NCBI GenBank assembly: GCA_016938245.1
Contig: JAFGUY010000057.1
Location: 1-20,675 of the forward strand
DNA: 20,675 bases
DNA from: Candidatus Omnitrophota bacterium
GTDB lineage: Bacteria; Omnitrophota; Gorgyraeia; Gygaellales; Profunditerraquicolaceae
Direction of reading: 5' to 3'
Shown here piece after piece: positions 1 through 6,226 of this stretch; the stretch's first letter is position 1, and each line of letters starts with the position of its first letter. The notes beneath the pieces are model-generated. The model saw only the letters and a list, made by a program, of their open reading frames with translations. It did no database searches and was not told where the DNA came from. The position numbers and the translations under genes are program-made.

Positions 1-55
1 CTGTTTTTTCTGCTGTAGACTTTTTATGCCCTGGTACAAAGATAAATGTTGTCAT
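1..55 (-). CDS. Partial open frame downstream of rplJ (rplL position), product not recognised
   Basis: An ATG at 53-55 opens a frame that runs off the left edge after 18 codons, reading MTTFIFVPGHKKSTAEKT. In most bacteria rplL (ribosomal protein L7/L12) follows rplJ, so position suggests rplL, but these residues do not look like an L7/L12 N-terminus, which is normally acidic and carries an ELxELV-type helix. Upstream of the ATG there is only A-rich sequence and no clear Shine-Dalgarno site. The last visible residues, STAEKT, would suit an rplL start if the true start lay nearer position 20, but no ATG, GTG or TTG is placed there in frame. It could be a different gene, a wrong start, or a frame disturbed by a sequence error. 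The call rests only on an open frame. Confidence 0.3.
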   Translation of the reverse strand, partial: MTTFIFVPGHKKSTAEKT

Positions 56-112
56 TTTTTATCTTGACATATTACCGCACGACTTTTAATTTGACTTTTC
101 CTGAATCATTAC

Positions 113-637
113 TTAATGTTTATTTTGTCTTATCTGATCTATACAATAAACAAATTTCGCCAATACCTGGTTTAGTGTAATAACTAAACCTGATATCGGC
201 GAATTTAATGTTACCACCACATGAGCCCTTAAAACTTCCTTAGAAGGAAGCTTTGACATCGCCTCTATATCCTTTTTCTCTAGGACCTTTTTCTTTAATG
301 AACCGCCTTCTATCTTTAAATGTTCATGCTCTTTTACGAAATCAAATAATGACTTTGATACAGGCACAGGCTCGTCTTTAATAAAGACCAGGCCGCATGG
401 CCCTTCAATACCCTTAACCAAAGACTCTAATCCTGATTCCTTCAAAGCCCTGCGCGCTACGCTATTTTTTACCACAAAAAGCGAAGCTTTCGAACCTTTC
501 AAGGTCTGTCTTAAAGAGCATAGATCCGGACTGGCTACGCCGGAATACCTGACGATAAAAACAGCCTCGGATTCCTTTAATGTGTCTTTTATCCGGTTTT
601 CCGAAGCCTCTTTAAATATTAACCCTAATTTCTTCAT
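113..637 (-). CDS. rplJ: 50S ribosomal protein L10
   Basis: L10 forms the base of the ribosomal stalk: its N-terminal domain binds 23S rRNA and its C-terminal helix carries the L7/L12 dimers. The 174-residue length is normal. Recognisable family features are the N-terminal helix (ENRIKDTLKESEAVFIVRYSGV), the segment LFVVKNSVARRAL at about 53-65, and GPCGLVFIKDEPV at about 79-91. The start lies one base after the rplA stop (TAA, A, ATG), with no strong Shine-Dalgarno site, so translation is probably coupled to rplA. Order rplK-rplA-rplJ is the standard one. In E. coli L10 with L7/L12 represses its own mRNA through a leader before rplJ; here there is no room for such a leader outside the rplA coding sequence. 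Confidence 0.97.
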   Translation of the reverse strand: MKKLGLIFKEASENRIKDTLKESEAVFIVRYSGVASPDLCSLRQTLKGSKASLFVVKNSVARRALKESGLESLVKGIEGPCGLVFIKDEPVPVSKSLFDFVKEHEHLKIEGGSLKKKVLEKKDIEAMSKLPSKEVLRAHVVVTLNSPISGLVITLNQVLAKFVYCIDQIRQNKH

Positions 638-638
638 T

Positions 639-1319
639 TTATATTACCAGATTTAATCCCGGGCTCATGGATGTTGCAATTGAAAGACTGCGGACAAATT
701 TACCCTTAACCGAAGCAGGCTTAGCATCATTTAAAGCTTCAATAACCTTAAAGGCATTATCATAAAGCTTGTCTTCACTAAATGACAGTTTACCTACAGC
801 CAAATGTACCCCCCCCTGTTTATCGCCCCTGAATTCCACCTTACCTCTCCGTACGTCTTCAATTGCCTTCAATATATCGTTGGTAACCGTTCCTGTCTTA
901 GGGCTTGGCATAAGCCCGCGGGGGCCTAAGACTTTACCTAATTTACTGAGATCCTTCATCATTTCAGGAGTGGCTATGACGCAATCAAAATTTAAGAAAC
1001 CTGCGGCTACTTTGTCAATAAGCTCTGTACCGCCTACATAATCTGCGTTTGCGCCCCGGGCAATTTTCTCATGTTCTCCTTTGCAGAATACCGCAACCCT
1101 AACTTTTTTGCCCGTTCCATGAGGAAGGATTACTGTACCGCGCACCATCTGATCAGATTTTTTAGTATCTACCATTAAATGGAAATGCAAATCCACAGAG
1201 CTGTCAAATTTTACCGGGGACATCTTCTTTAATGCGGTAATAGCTTCCTTAAGCATATAAGTCTTTTCTTTATCTACCTGTTTTAAGGATTCCTTGTATC
1301 TTTTACTGTATAGTTTCAT
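639..1319 (-). CDS. rplA: 50S ribosomal protein L1
   Basis: L1 binds 23S rRNA at the mobile L1 stalk and helps release deacylated tRNA from the E site; in many bacteria it also represses its own mRNA. The 226-residue protein is full length. Typical L1 stretches are visible: VRGTVILPHGTGKKVRVAVF (about 59-78), a segment ending in GPRGLMPSPKTGTVT (about 132-146), and GKVEFRGDKQGGVHLAVGK (about 159-177). The ATG is two bases after the rplK stop, and the Shine-Dalgarno site (GAAGGA) sits inside the last rplK codons, so the genes are translationally linked. Nothing is missing. Confidence 0.98.
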   Translation of the reverse strand: MKLYSKRYKESLKQVDKEKTYMLKEAITALKKMSPVKFDSSVDLHFHLMVDTKKSDQMVRGTVILPHGTGKKVRVAVFCKGEHEKIARGANADYVGGTELIDKVAAGFLNFDCVIATPEMMKDLSKLGKVLGPRGLMPSPKTGTVTNDILKAIEDVRRGKVEFRGDKQGGVHLAVGKLSFSEDKLYDNAFKVIEALNDAKPASVKGKFVRSLSIATSMSPGLNLVI

Positions 1320-1321
1320 CG

Positions 1322-1753
1322 CTATCCTTCGACAACTATGCCCATGCTGCGGGCAGTGCCGGCAACAATCTTGACTGCCTGCTCCATATCTTGCGTATTT
1401 AAATCTGCCATCTTCTGTTTGGCGATCTCTTCAACCTGTTTTCTGGTAACCTTGCCGATAATCTCTTTGCCGCTCGTACCTGATGCCTTGGCTAGATTTG
1501 CCGCGCGCTTAAGCAAAACCGAAGAAGGAGGGCTCTTAATAATAAATGTAAAAGTCCTGTCTTCGTAAACATTGATGACCACAGGAAGAATCAATCCGTC
1601 CCTGCCCTTGGTCTGATCGTTAAACTGTTTACAAAACTGCATTATATTAACACCATGCTGGCCTAATGCGGGCCCTACCGGCGGAGCAGGATTAGCCTGC
1701 GCTGCAGGGACATGTAATTTAATCTGTGCTTTAATTGCTTTTTTTACCGCCAT
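1322..1753 (-). CDS. rplK: 50S ribosomal protein L11
   Basis: L11 binds the GTPase-associated region of 23S rRNA and is needed for RelA activation during the stringent response. I start it at the ATG at 1751-1753, giving 143 residues beginning MAVKKAIKAQIKLHVPA, which fits the family. An in-frame ATG at 1774 would add seven residues (MAGGEDI), but those overlap the nusG end and have no counterpart in L11. The chosen ATG shares one base with the nusG stop (TAATG), and a good Shine-Dalgarno site (GGTGGAG, about 9 bases upstream) lies in the last nusG codons. The proline-rich PAPPVGPALGQHGVNI block is diagnostic, and the C-terminal RNA-binding domain ending in GTARSMGIVVEG is complete. Confidence 0.97.
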   Translation of the reverse strand: MAVKKAIKAQIKLHVPAAQANPAPPVGPALGQHGVNIMQFCKQFNDQTKGRDGLILPVVINVYEDRTFTFIIKSPPSSVLLKRAANLAKASGTSGKEIIGKVTRKQVEEIAKQKMADLNTQDMEQAVKIVAGTARSMGIVVEG

Positions 1754-2280
1754 TATATCTTCTCCACCTGCCAATATTCTAATTCAACGGGAGTCGCCCT
1801 GCCGAATATAGAAACACTTACCTTAATCTTACCCTTTTCAGGGTGTATCTCGTCAATTGTACCGTTAAAGTTCTGGAATGGACCGTCAGTAACTCTGACC
1901 TGTTCACCTTGCTCAAAAACGACTTTAGGGATAGGCTTTGCCTGGGTATCCTTAGTCTTTCTTAAAATGTTATCCACCTCTTCTTGAGGAAGAGGCATGG
2001 GTTTTTTACCTAAACCGATGAAACCGGTAACCCCCGGAGAAGTCTTTACAAAAAGATAAGTCTTCTCATTAAGCTCCATTTCAACTAAAAGATACCCCGG
2101 AAAGAATTTCCTCTGGGAAATCTTTTTCTTTCCTGAACGTATCTCCGATATCTGCTCGGTAGGGATAACAACACTTGATATAAATTCCTGCATTCCGGAA
2201 GCTGCAACCTTATTCTCCAGCGTTGTTTTTACTTTATCCTCTAAACCAGTTTGCGTATGGACAACATACCAACTTTTCAT
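1753..2280 (-). CDS. nusG: Transcription termination/antitermination factor NusG
   Basis: NusG binds RNA polymerase across the clamp, affects pausing and links the polymerase to Rho or to the ribosome. The 175-residue protein has the NGN domain (MKSWYVVHTQTGLEDKV at the start, with KFFPGYLLVEMELNE at about 58-72) and a C-terminal KOW domain (FEQGEQVRVTDGPFQNFNGTI, about 123-143). No inserted domain is present. The start codon shares one base with the secE stop (TAATG) and the stop shares one base with the rplK start, so secE, nusG and rplK are coupled. This is the standard neighbourhood for nusG. Confidence 0.98.
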   Translation of the reverse strand: MKSWYVVHTQTGLEDKVKTTLENKVAASGMQEFISSVVIPTEQISEIRSGKKKISQRKFFPGYLLVEMELNEKTYLFVKTSPGVTGFIGLGKKPMPLPQEEVDNILRKTKDTQAKPIPKVVFEQGEQVRVTDGPFQNFNGTIDEIHPEKGKIKVSVSIFGRATPVELEYWQVEKI

Positions 2281-2471
2281 TATTTAAATAATATGGTTAA
2301 TAATTTTGAGAGGATAGCATCGATTATACCGATAAAAAAACCTAAGATTATCGTAACTACAATAACTACTATAGTCGAGGCTAATAACTCCCTGCGGGTA
2401 CTCCAGGCCACCTTACTTAACTCGACCCTTACTTCTTTTAAGAAATTTATTGGCTTAGCGACAATACTCAT
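2280..2471 (-). CDS. secE: Preprotein translocase subunit SecE
   Basis: SecE clamps the SecY channel in the inner membrane and is essential for protein export. The 63-residue protein is the short single-span form common outside Enterobacteria. It has the amphipathic segment INFLKEVRVELSKVAWSTRRELL (about 8-30), with the family-typical KVAWSTRRE, followed by one membrane span of about residues 32-55 (STIVVIVVTIILGFFIGIID). An AAGG element six bases before the ATG is the likely ribosome binding site. It starts 33 bases after tRNA-Trp and overlaps nusG by one base. tRNA excision would therefore create the 5' end of the mRNA for this part of the operon. Confidence 0.96.
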   Translation of the reverse strand: MSIVAKPINFLKEVRVELSKVAWSTRRELLASTIVVIVVTIILGFFIGIIDAILSKLLTILFK

Positions 2472-2504
2472 AATACCTTATTTTTGTAGCTCCCTGCTAA
2501 ACTA

Positions 2505-2575
2505 CAGGAGCGGCAGGACTTGAACCTGCAGTCACGGTTTTGGAGACCGTTGGTTTGCCATTAACCGACGCCCCT
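2505..2575 (-). tRNA. tRNA-Trp (anticodon CCA)
   Basis: Read on the minus strand this folds as a full cloverleaf: acceptor AGGGGCG with CGCTCCT (one G-U pair), D arm GGTT/AACC, anticodon arm ACGGT-CTCCAAA-ACCGT with anticodon CCA, a four-base variable loop, and T arm GCAGG-TTCAAGT-CCTGC. The discriminator base is G, as expected for tryptophan. The 3' CCA is not encoded (TAG follows), so it must be added by a nucleotidyltransferase. It sits 6 bases after rpmG and 33 bases before secE, inside the translation operon. A tRNA-Trp next to secE is a known bacterial arrangement. Confidence 0.96.
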
Positions 2576-2581
2576 ATTAAA

Positions 2582-2731
2582 TTATTTTATCTCCTTGTGC
2601 GGGGTATGCTTATGACAGGACCTGCAGAATTTACTGATCTCAAGCCTATCCTGATGCAATTTTTTATTCTTTGTCGTCGTATAATTTCTATTCTTGCAAA
2701 CCGTACACTCTAATGTTATTATTTCTCGCAT
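2582..2731 (-). CDS. rpmG: 50S ribosomal protein L33 (zinc-binding form)
   Basis: This short gene lies between the two tRNA genes. It encodes 49 residues beginning MREIITLECTVCKNRNYTTT and ending HKHTPHKEIK. L33 is a small large-subunit protein near the E site. The pattern ECTVC at 8-12 and CRSC at 36-39 keeps all four cysteines, so this is the zinc-ribbon (C+) form rather than the zinc-free paralogue that some bacteria switch to under zinc starvation. The ATG is 15 bases after the 3' end of tRNA-Thr with only a weak AAAGA-type ribosome binding site, and the stop is 6 bases before tRNA-Trp. rpmG next to secE is a common arrangement. Confidence 0.95.
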   Translation of the reverse strand: MREIITLECTVCKNRNYTTTKNKKLHQDRLEISKFCRSCHKHTPHKEIK

Positions 2732-2746
2732 ATATAAGTCTTTTTA

Positions 2747-2819
2747 AGCTGGAGACGAGAATTGAACTCGTGACCCCGTCCTTACCAAGGACGTGCTCTG
2801 CCAACTGAGCTACTCCAGC
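2747..2819 (-). tRNA. tRNA-Thr (anticodon GGT)
   Basis: The minus strand gives a standard cloverleaf: acceptor GCTGGAG with CTCCAGC, D arm GCTC/GAGC around AGTTGGCA, anticodon arm CGTCC-TTGGTAA-GGACG with anticodon GGT, variable loop including GGGTC, and T arm ACGAG-TTCAATT-CTCGT. The discriminator base is T and CCA is not encoded. It is the first gene after the promoter and terminator-like leader near 2.9 kb and probably the first element of the translation operon transcript. Confidence 0.96.
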
Positions 2820-2861
2820 ATTTTGCTAAAAGCGCCGGAGACGTATAAGAGCAATTAAAAT

Positions 2862-2895
2862 AAAAAAAATCCCTTTAAGAAATCCCTAAGGGATT
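2862..2895 (-). terminator. Intrinsic terminator or attenuator before tRNA-Thr
   Basis: On the minus strand AATCCCTT (2888-2895) pairs perfectly with AAGGGATT (2868-2875) across a 12-base loop, and a run of six T's follows (2862-2867). This has the form of an intrinsic terminator. It lies after the last sugar gene but also after a strong promoter, so it may end the upstream operon, attenuate the downstream one, or both. The loop contains a third copy (GGGATT, 2881-2886) that can pair with the first arm instead, giving a rival 6-bp hairpin with a 3-base loop. Confidence 0.65.
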
Positions 2896-2959
2896 CTTAG
2901 AATTTTATTTTTTCTTACGATTAAAATATTGTAACCACAGAGATTTACGTAAGCAATAG

Positions 2960-2988
2960 AATATATACTAATTTGGCAGGATTGTCAA
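2960..2988 (-). promoter_or_regulatory. Sigma70-type promoter for the translation operon
   Basis: Minus-strand TTGACA (2983-2988), a 17-base spacer and TATATT (2960-2965): perfect -35, five of six matches in the -10, ideal spacing. Transcription would start near 2953, about 134 bases before tRNA-Thr. The -35 contains the TGA stop of the UDP-glucuronate decarboxylase gene (2985-2987). The leader contains a CTTACG/CGTAAG inverted repeat (2948-2953 with 2914-2919) and then the terminator-like hairpin. No ATG-initiated leader peptide is visible. Confidence 0.75.
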
Positions 2989-3932
2989 GTATTTTTTGAC
3001 ATTTTTTGAAACCAATCTATAGTCTTATTAAGGCCGTCTTTAAGCCTAACCTTTGGCTCCCATCCAAGGGCCTTCTTAGCCAGGGCAATTGAAGGCTGGC
3101 GCTTGCGCGGATCATCCTCAGGCAGGCTCTTAAAAATAATTTTAGACTTGGATCCGGTTAATTTTAATATTAACTTAGCCAGCTCCATAATGGTAAATTC
3201 ATTAGGGTTACCTAAATTAACCGGTTGATGGCAAGAGGAGCGCATTAGCCTATATAACCCTTCAACCAGATCTTCAATATAACAAAAGCTCCTTGTCTGC
3301 ATGCCTTTACCATAAATAGTAATAGGCTTAGAGAAAAGGGCCTGATTTATAAAATTAGAGACTACCCTTCCGTCGTTTGGCCTCATCATCGGGCCGTAAG
3401 TATTAAAGATACGCGCAATCTTCGTATTAATCCTGTGTGCACGGTGATAAGCCATAGTAATTGCTTCGGCAAAACGTTTTGACTCGTCATAACATCCGCG
3501 CACTCCTACACAGTTTACATTTCCCCAATAATCTTCTTTCTGCGGGTGCACTAAAGGATCCCCGTAAACCTCTGATGTTGAAAAAAGCATGAAAGTAGAC
3601 TTTTTATCCTTTGCTAATCCTAAAGCATTATGCGTTCCTAAAGAACCGGCCTTGAGTGTCTGGATAGGAAAATCAAGGTAATCCGCAGGAGAGGCAAGAG
3701 AGGCGCAATGCAAGACATAATCAACCTTCCCTCTGATTTTAATGTAACCGGAAACATTACTTACAATTAGCTTAAAATCCTTATCTTTGATCAAAGGCCT
3801 TATATTATCCAGGGAGCCGGTCATGAAATTGTCAACACAAATAACAGAATAGCCTTCTGAAATAAGCCGGTAGCAAAGATGTGCGCCTATAAAACCAGCC
3901 CCTCCGGTTATAACTACTGTTTTCTTATGCAT
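2985..3932 (-). CDS. UDP-glucuronate decarboxylase (UDP-xylose synthase) family
   Basis: This extended short-chain dehydrogenase probably converts UDP-glucuronic acid to UDP-xylose in the cytoplasm. The Rossmann motif GGAGFIG is at 10-16 and the catalytic Y148-x3-K152 in GCYDESKR. The blocks STSEVYGDPLVHPQ (118-131), YWGNVN (135-140), RIFNTYGP, NDGRVVSNFI and QTRSFCYIEDLVEGL are the ones that mark the UXS group among related epimerases. Length (315) is normal for a soluble bacterial enzyme. The substrate would come from the UDP-glucose dehydrogenase three genes upstream. It overlaps the preceding epimerase by eight bases. Small departures from the family pattern (CASLASP where HLASPASP is usual) leave some doubt on exact product. 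Confidence 0.85.
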   Translation of the reverse strand: MHKKTVVITGGAGFIGAHLCYRLISEGYSVICVDNFMTGSLDNIRPLIKDKDFKLIVSNVSGYIKIRGKVDYVLHCASLASPADYLDFPIQTLKAGSLGTHNALGLAKDKKSTFMLFSTSEVYGDPLVHPQKEDYWGNVNCVGVRGCYDESKRFAEAITMAYHRAHRINTKIARIFNTYGPMMRPNDGRVVSNFINQALFSKPITIYGKGMQTRSFCYIEDLVEGLYRLMRSSCHQPVNLGNPNEFTIMELAKLILKLTGSKSKIIFKSLPEDDPRKRQPSIALAKKALGWEPKVRLKDGLNKTIDWFQKMSKNT

Positions 3933-4860
3933 CCTGCCTCCAATAATCCAGAGTAATCTTTAGGCCCTGACAGAAATCAAATTTAGGCTTAAACCCTAAA
4001 ACATTTTTCGCCCTGGAAAGATCAGCAAAAGTCCTAAAAACATCTCCCGGGCGCTTCTTTAAAAAAGCCGGCTTTATATTTTTCCCCATAATACGGTTAA
4101 GTATTGCTATAAGCTCAAGCGCAGTGTAATCTTTGCCTGAGGCAATATTAAAAACGCCGGACTTTAAAGATTTAATTCTTGCGGCCAGCAAATTTGCATT
4201 AACTACATTAGTTACAAAAGTAAAATCGCGCGACTGCTTTCCCGTGCCATATACAGAAGGAGACTCATCTTTTAACATGGAATTAATGAATTTAGGCACG
4301 ACTACGGCATATTCATCATCAAGTGACTGCCGGGGCCCAAAAACATTGAAATAACGCAATGAAACCGACGGTAAACCGTAGTGGTGACTAAAAATATTAC
4401 AATAATATTCTCCGGAGAGCTTAGTCAATGCATAGGGAGATATCGGCTGAGGGACAAATGACTCCTTTTCCGGAAAATTTGAGACATCCCCGTATACTGA
4501 ACTTGAAGAAGCAAAAACAAACCGCTTAACTTTGCTTTTTTTAGCTGCGTCCAGCATATTAAGCGTTCCGCCGATATTAACCTCATTGTACTCTTTGGGA
4601 TTATTCATAGACTTAGGAACACTTCTTAAGGCTGCCTGATGCAGAACAAAATCAATCCCCCGGCATGCTTTAAGACAGGCCTCTTTAGAGCGTATATCCG
4701 CCCTTACCAAGTCAATCTTGTTTTTTAAACCCCGTAAGTTCTCTTTTTTACCGCTTGAGAAATTATCCAAGACACGGACACTTTCGCCTCTTTTTACTAA
4801 TTCTTCAACAATATGGGAGCCGATAAATCCGGCGCCTCCGGTAACAAGAAAATTGCTCAT
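3925..4860 (-). CDS. NAD-dependent UDP-hexose/UDP-HexNAc 4-epimerase (WbpP/TviC-like)
   Basis: This 311-residue extended short-chain dehydrogenase probably inverts C4 of a UDP-sugar. The NAD motif GGAGFIG is at 8-14, the catalytic serine region ASSSSVYGD at 117-125 and Y143-x3-K147 in SPYALTK. The stretches VLHQAALRSVPKSMNNP and LRYFNVFGPRQ are typical of the WbpP/TviC/CapI branch that acts on UDP-GlcNAc or UDP-GlcNAcA, which fits the WbpA-type dehydrogenase just upstream. A UDP-glucose 4-epimerase activity cannot be excluded. The start codon abuts a 12-bp inverted repeat that fills the gap from the preceding gene, so translation may be affected by mRNA structure. It overlaps the next gene by eight bases. 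Confidence 0.82.
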   Translation of the reverse strand: MSNFLVTGGAGFIGSHIVEELVKRGESVRVLDNFSSGKKENLRGLKNKIDLVRADIRSKEACLKACRGIDFVLHQAALRSVPKSMNNPKEYNEVNIGGTLNMLDAAKKSKVKRFVFASSSSVYGDVSNFPEKESFVPQPISPYALTKLSGEYYCNIFSHHYGLPSVSLRYFNVFGPRQSLDDEYAVVVPKFINSMLKDESPSVYGTGKQSRDFTFVTNVVNANLLAARIKSLKSGVFNIASGKDYTALELIAILNRIMGKNIKPAFLKKRPGDVFRTFADLSRAKNVLGFKPKFDFCQGLKITLDYWRQDA

Positions 4861-4913
4861 CCCGTTAGAAATCCCTTCTTTAAAAATCCCGTTAATACCT
4901 AATTTCTAACGGG
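4861..4913 (-). repeat. 12-bp perfect inverted repeat with a third internal copy
   Basis: The gap between the dehydrogenase and the epimerase is nearly filled by CCCGTTAGAAAT (4861-4872) and its exact complement ATTTCTAACGGG (4902-4913). Read on the minus strand, the second arm ends directly at the epimerase ATG, and a GAAGG element lies in the loop just before it. A third TAACGGGAT copy (around 4887-4894) can pair with the first arm, giving a 7-bp hairpin followed by ATTTTT. The layout could be a folded palindromic repeat element or a leader that controls the epimerase gene. Confidence 0.7.
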
Positions 4914-4915
4914 AC

Positions 4916-6226
4916 TCATAACCTTACGACCTTTCTATTCTTCTTACATATATATATATTACGCGTATCAAATATACTCCTTGCATTATCTAAAATCAGG
5001 TTATAATCCAGGCAAGAATGATCTGTAGTAATCACAACGCAATCAAATTTCTTCAAATTCTCCTTTGTAAGCAAGATAGATTTAAGGTTTAAATTAGGAA
5101 ATTTTAAAAAAGGCACCAGCGGATCATGATAAGATACCTTAATCCCCTTCTTCTTTAAAATCTCAATAATATCCAAAGCAGGTGATTTTCTCAAATCTTT
5201 AATGTCTTTCTTATAAGTAACCCCGATAAGCAAGATTCTAGACTTTTTTAACCTTATCCTTTTGTCTTTCAATAACGATTCCAGCCTGTTTACTACATAT
5301 TCCGGCATAAAAGAGATTATATCCGAGGCAAGCTTAATAAAGCGTGATTTAAACCCGAATTTTTTCGCTTTCCAGTATAAATAAAGCGGGTCTTTAGGGA
5401 TACAATGCCCTCCTACTCCCGGCCCCGGATAAAAAGGCATAAAACCGAACGGCTTGGTAGAGGCAGCAGCAACAGCCTCCCAAATATCTATATTCATCTT
5501 ATGGGCCATCATTGCCAGCTCATCTATCAGGCCTATATTAACTATACGGAATGTATTCTCTAACAATTTAGTAATTTCGGCTACGCGCGTAGAAGAAACC
5601 ATAACTACCTTACCCACTACAATCTCATATAATGCCTTTCCTAATAAACCGGCATCCTTATTAATTCCCCCTACAATCTTAGGGATTTTAGAAACCGGGT
5701 ATTTAACATTCCCGGGGTCAATTCTTTCCGGAGAAAAGCAAAGGTAAAAATCTTTTCCGTGTTTTAACCCCCTCTTTTCCAGTAGCGGCAGAATAACCTC
5801 TTCTGTGGTCCCCGGGTAAGTGGTGCTCTCCAGTATAACTAAGCTTTCCTTTTTTAAATTGCGTGAAATCAATTCAACCGCTTCTTTTATAAAGGATATA
5901 TCCGGGTAGTGCTTTCTCTTCAAAGGGGTAGGGACACAAACGATAACAGCATCCGCCTGCTTTAATATCTTGAAATTCCGGCAGGGAATCAACCTATGCG
6001 TACTTAAGGCGCTCTTTAATTCCTGATTATTTACATCACTTATATAGTTTTCTCTCCTTTTAAGGTATCCCAACCTGCCTTTATCTATCTCAACCCCGAA
6101 TACAATAAGGCCTTTTTTAACAAATTCTATGGCTAAAGGCAAGCCTACATAACCTAAGCCGACTACCCCTATCTTAATCCGTCTTTTTATTATATTATTC
6201 TTAAATTCCGCTAAATAACTTTGCAT
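4916..6226 (-). CDS. UDP-N-acetyl-D-hexosamine 6-dehydrogenase (WbpA/WecC family)
   Basis: This 436-residue enzyme belongs to the nucleotide-sugar dehydrogenase group that oxidises C6 of UDP-GlcNAc or a relative to the uronic acid with two NAD+. The NAD-binding motif VGLGYVGLPLA is at 22-32; ESTTYPGTTEEV (133-144) and FSPERIDPGN (164-173) follow; the catalytic cysteine is C275 in GPGVGGHCIPKDP. The sequence KPFGFMPFYPGPGVGGHCIP is closest to the WbpA type (UDP-GlcNAc) as opposed to the UDP-ManNAc enzyme WecC, but the exact sugar is inferred. The ATG shares one base with the stop of the preceding ugd gene. With the epimerase downstream it would make a HexNAc uronic acid for surface glycan. Confidence 0.88.
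   Translation of the reverse strand: MQSYLAEFKNNIIKRRIKIGVVGLGYVGLPLAIEFVKKGLIVFGVEIDKGRLGYLKRRENYISDVNNQELKSALSTHRLIPCRNFKILKQADAVIVCVPTPLKRKHYPDISFIKEAVELISRNLKKESLVILESTTYPGTTEEVILPLLEKRGLKHGKDFYLCFSPERIDPGNVKYPVSKIPKIVGGINKDAGLLGKALYEIVVGKVVMVSSTRVAEITKLLENTFRIVNIGLIDELAMMAHKMNIDIWEAVAAASTKPFGFMPFYPGPGVGGHCIPKDPLYLYWKAKKFGFKSRFIKLASDIISFMPEYVVNRLESLLKDKRIRLKKSRILLIGVTYKKDIKDLRKSPALDIIEILKKKGIKVSYHDPLVPFLKFPNLNLKSILLTKENLKKFDCVVITTDHSCLDYNLILDNARSIFDTRNIYICKKNRKVVRL

Noticed and set aside
1754..1774. A seven-residue upstream extension of L11 (MAGGEDI).
   Set aside because: It overlaps nusG codons, and the family starts at MAVKKAIKAQ with a proper ribosome binding site.
2820..2850. TTATAC (2,843-2,848) as a tRNA-Thr promoter.
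   Set aside because: The distance to the tRNA and the GC-rich bases that follow would suit a stringent promoter, but no -35 is found at 16-18 bases; kept only as an alternative to the 2,960-2,988 promoter.
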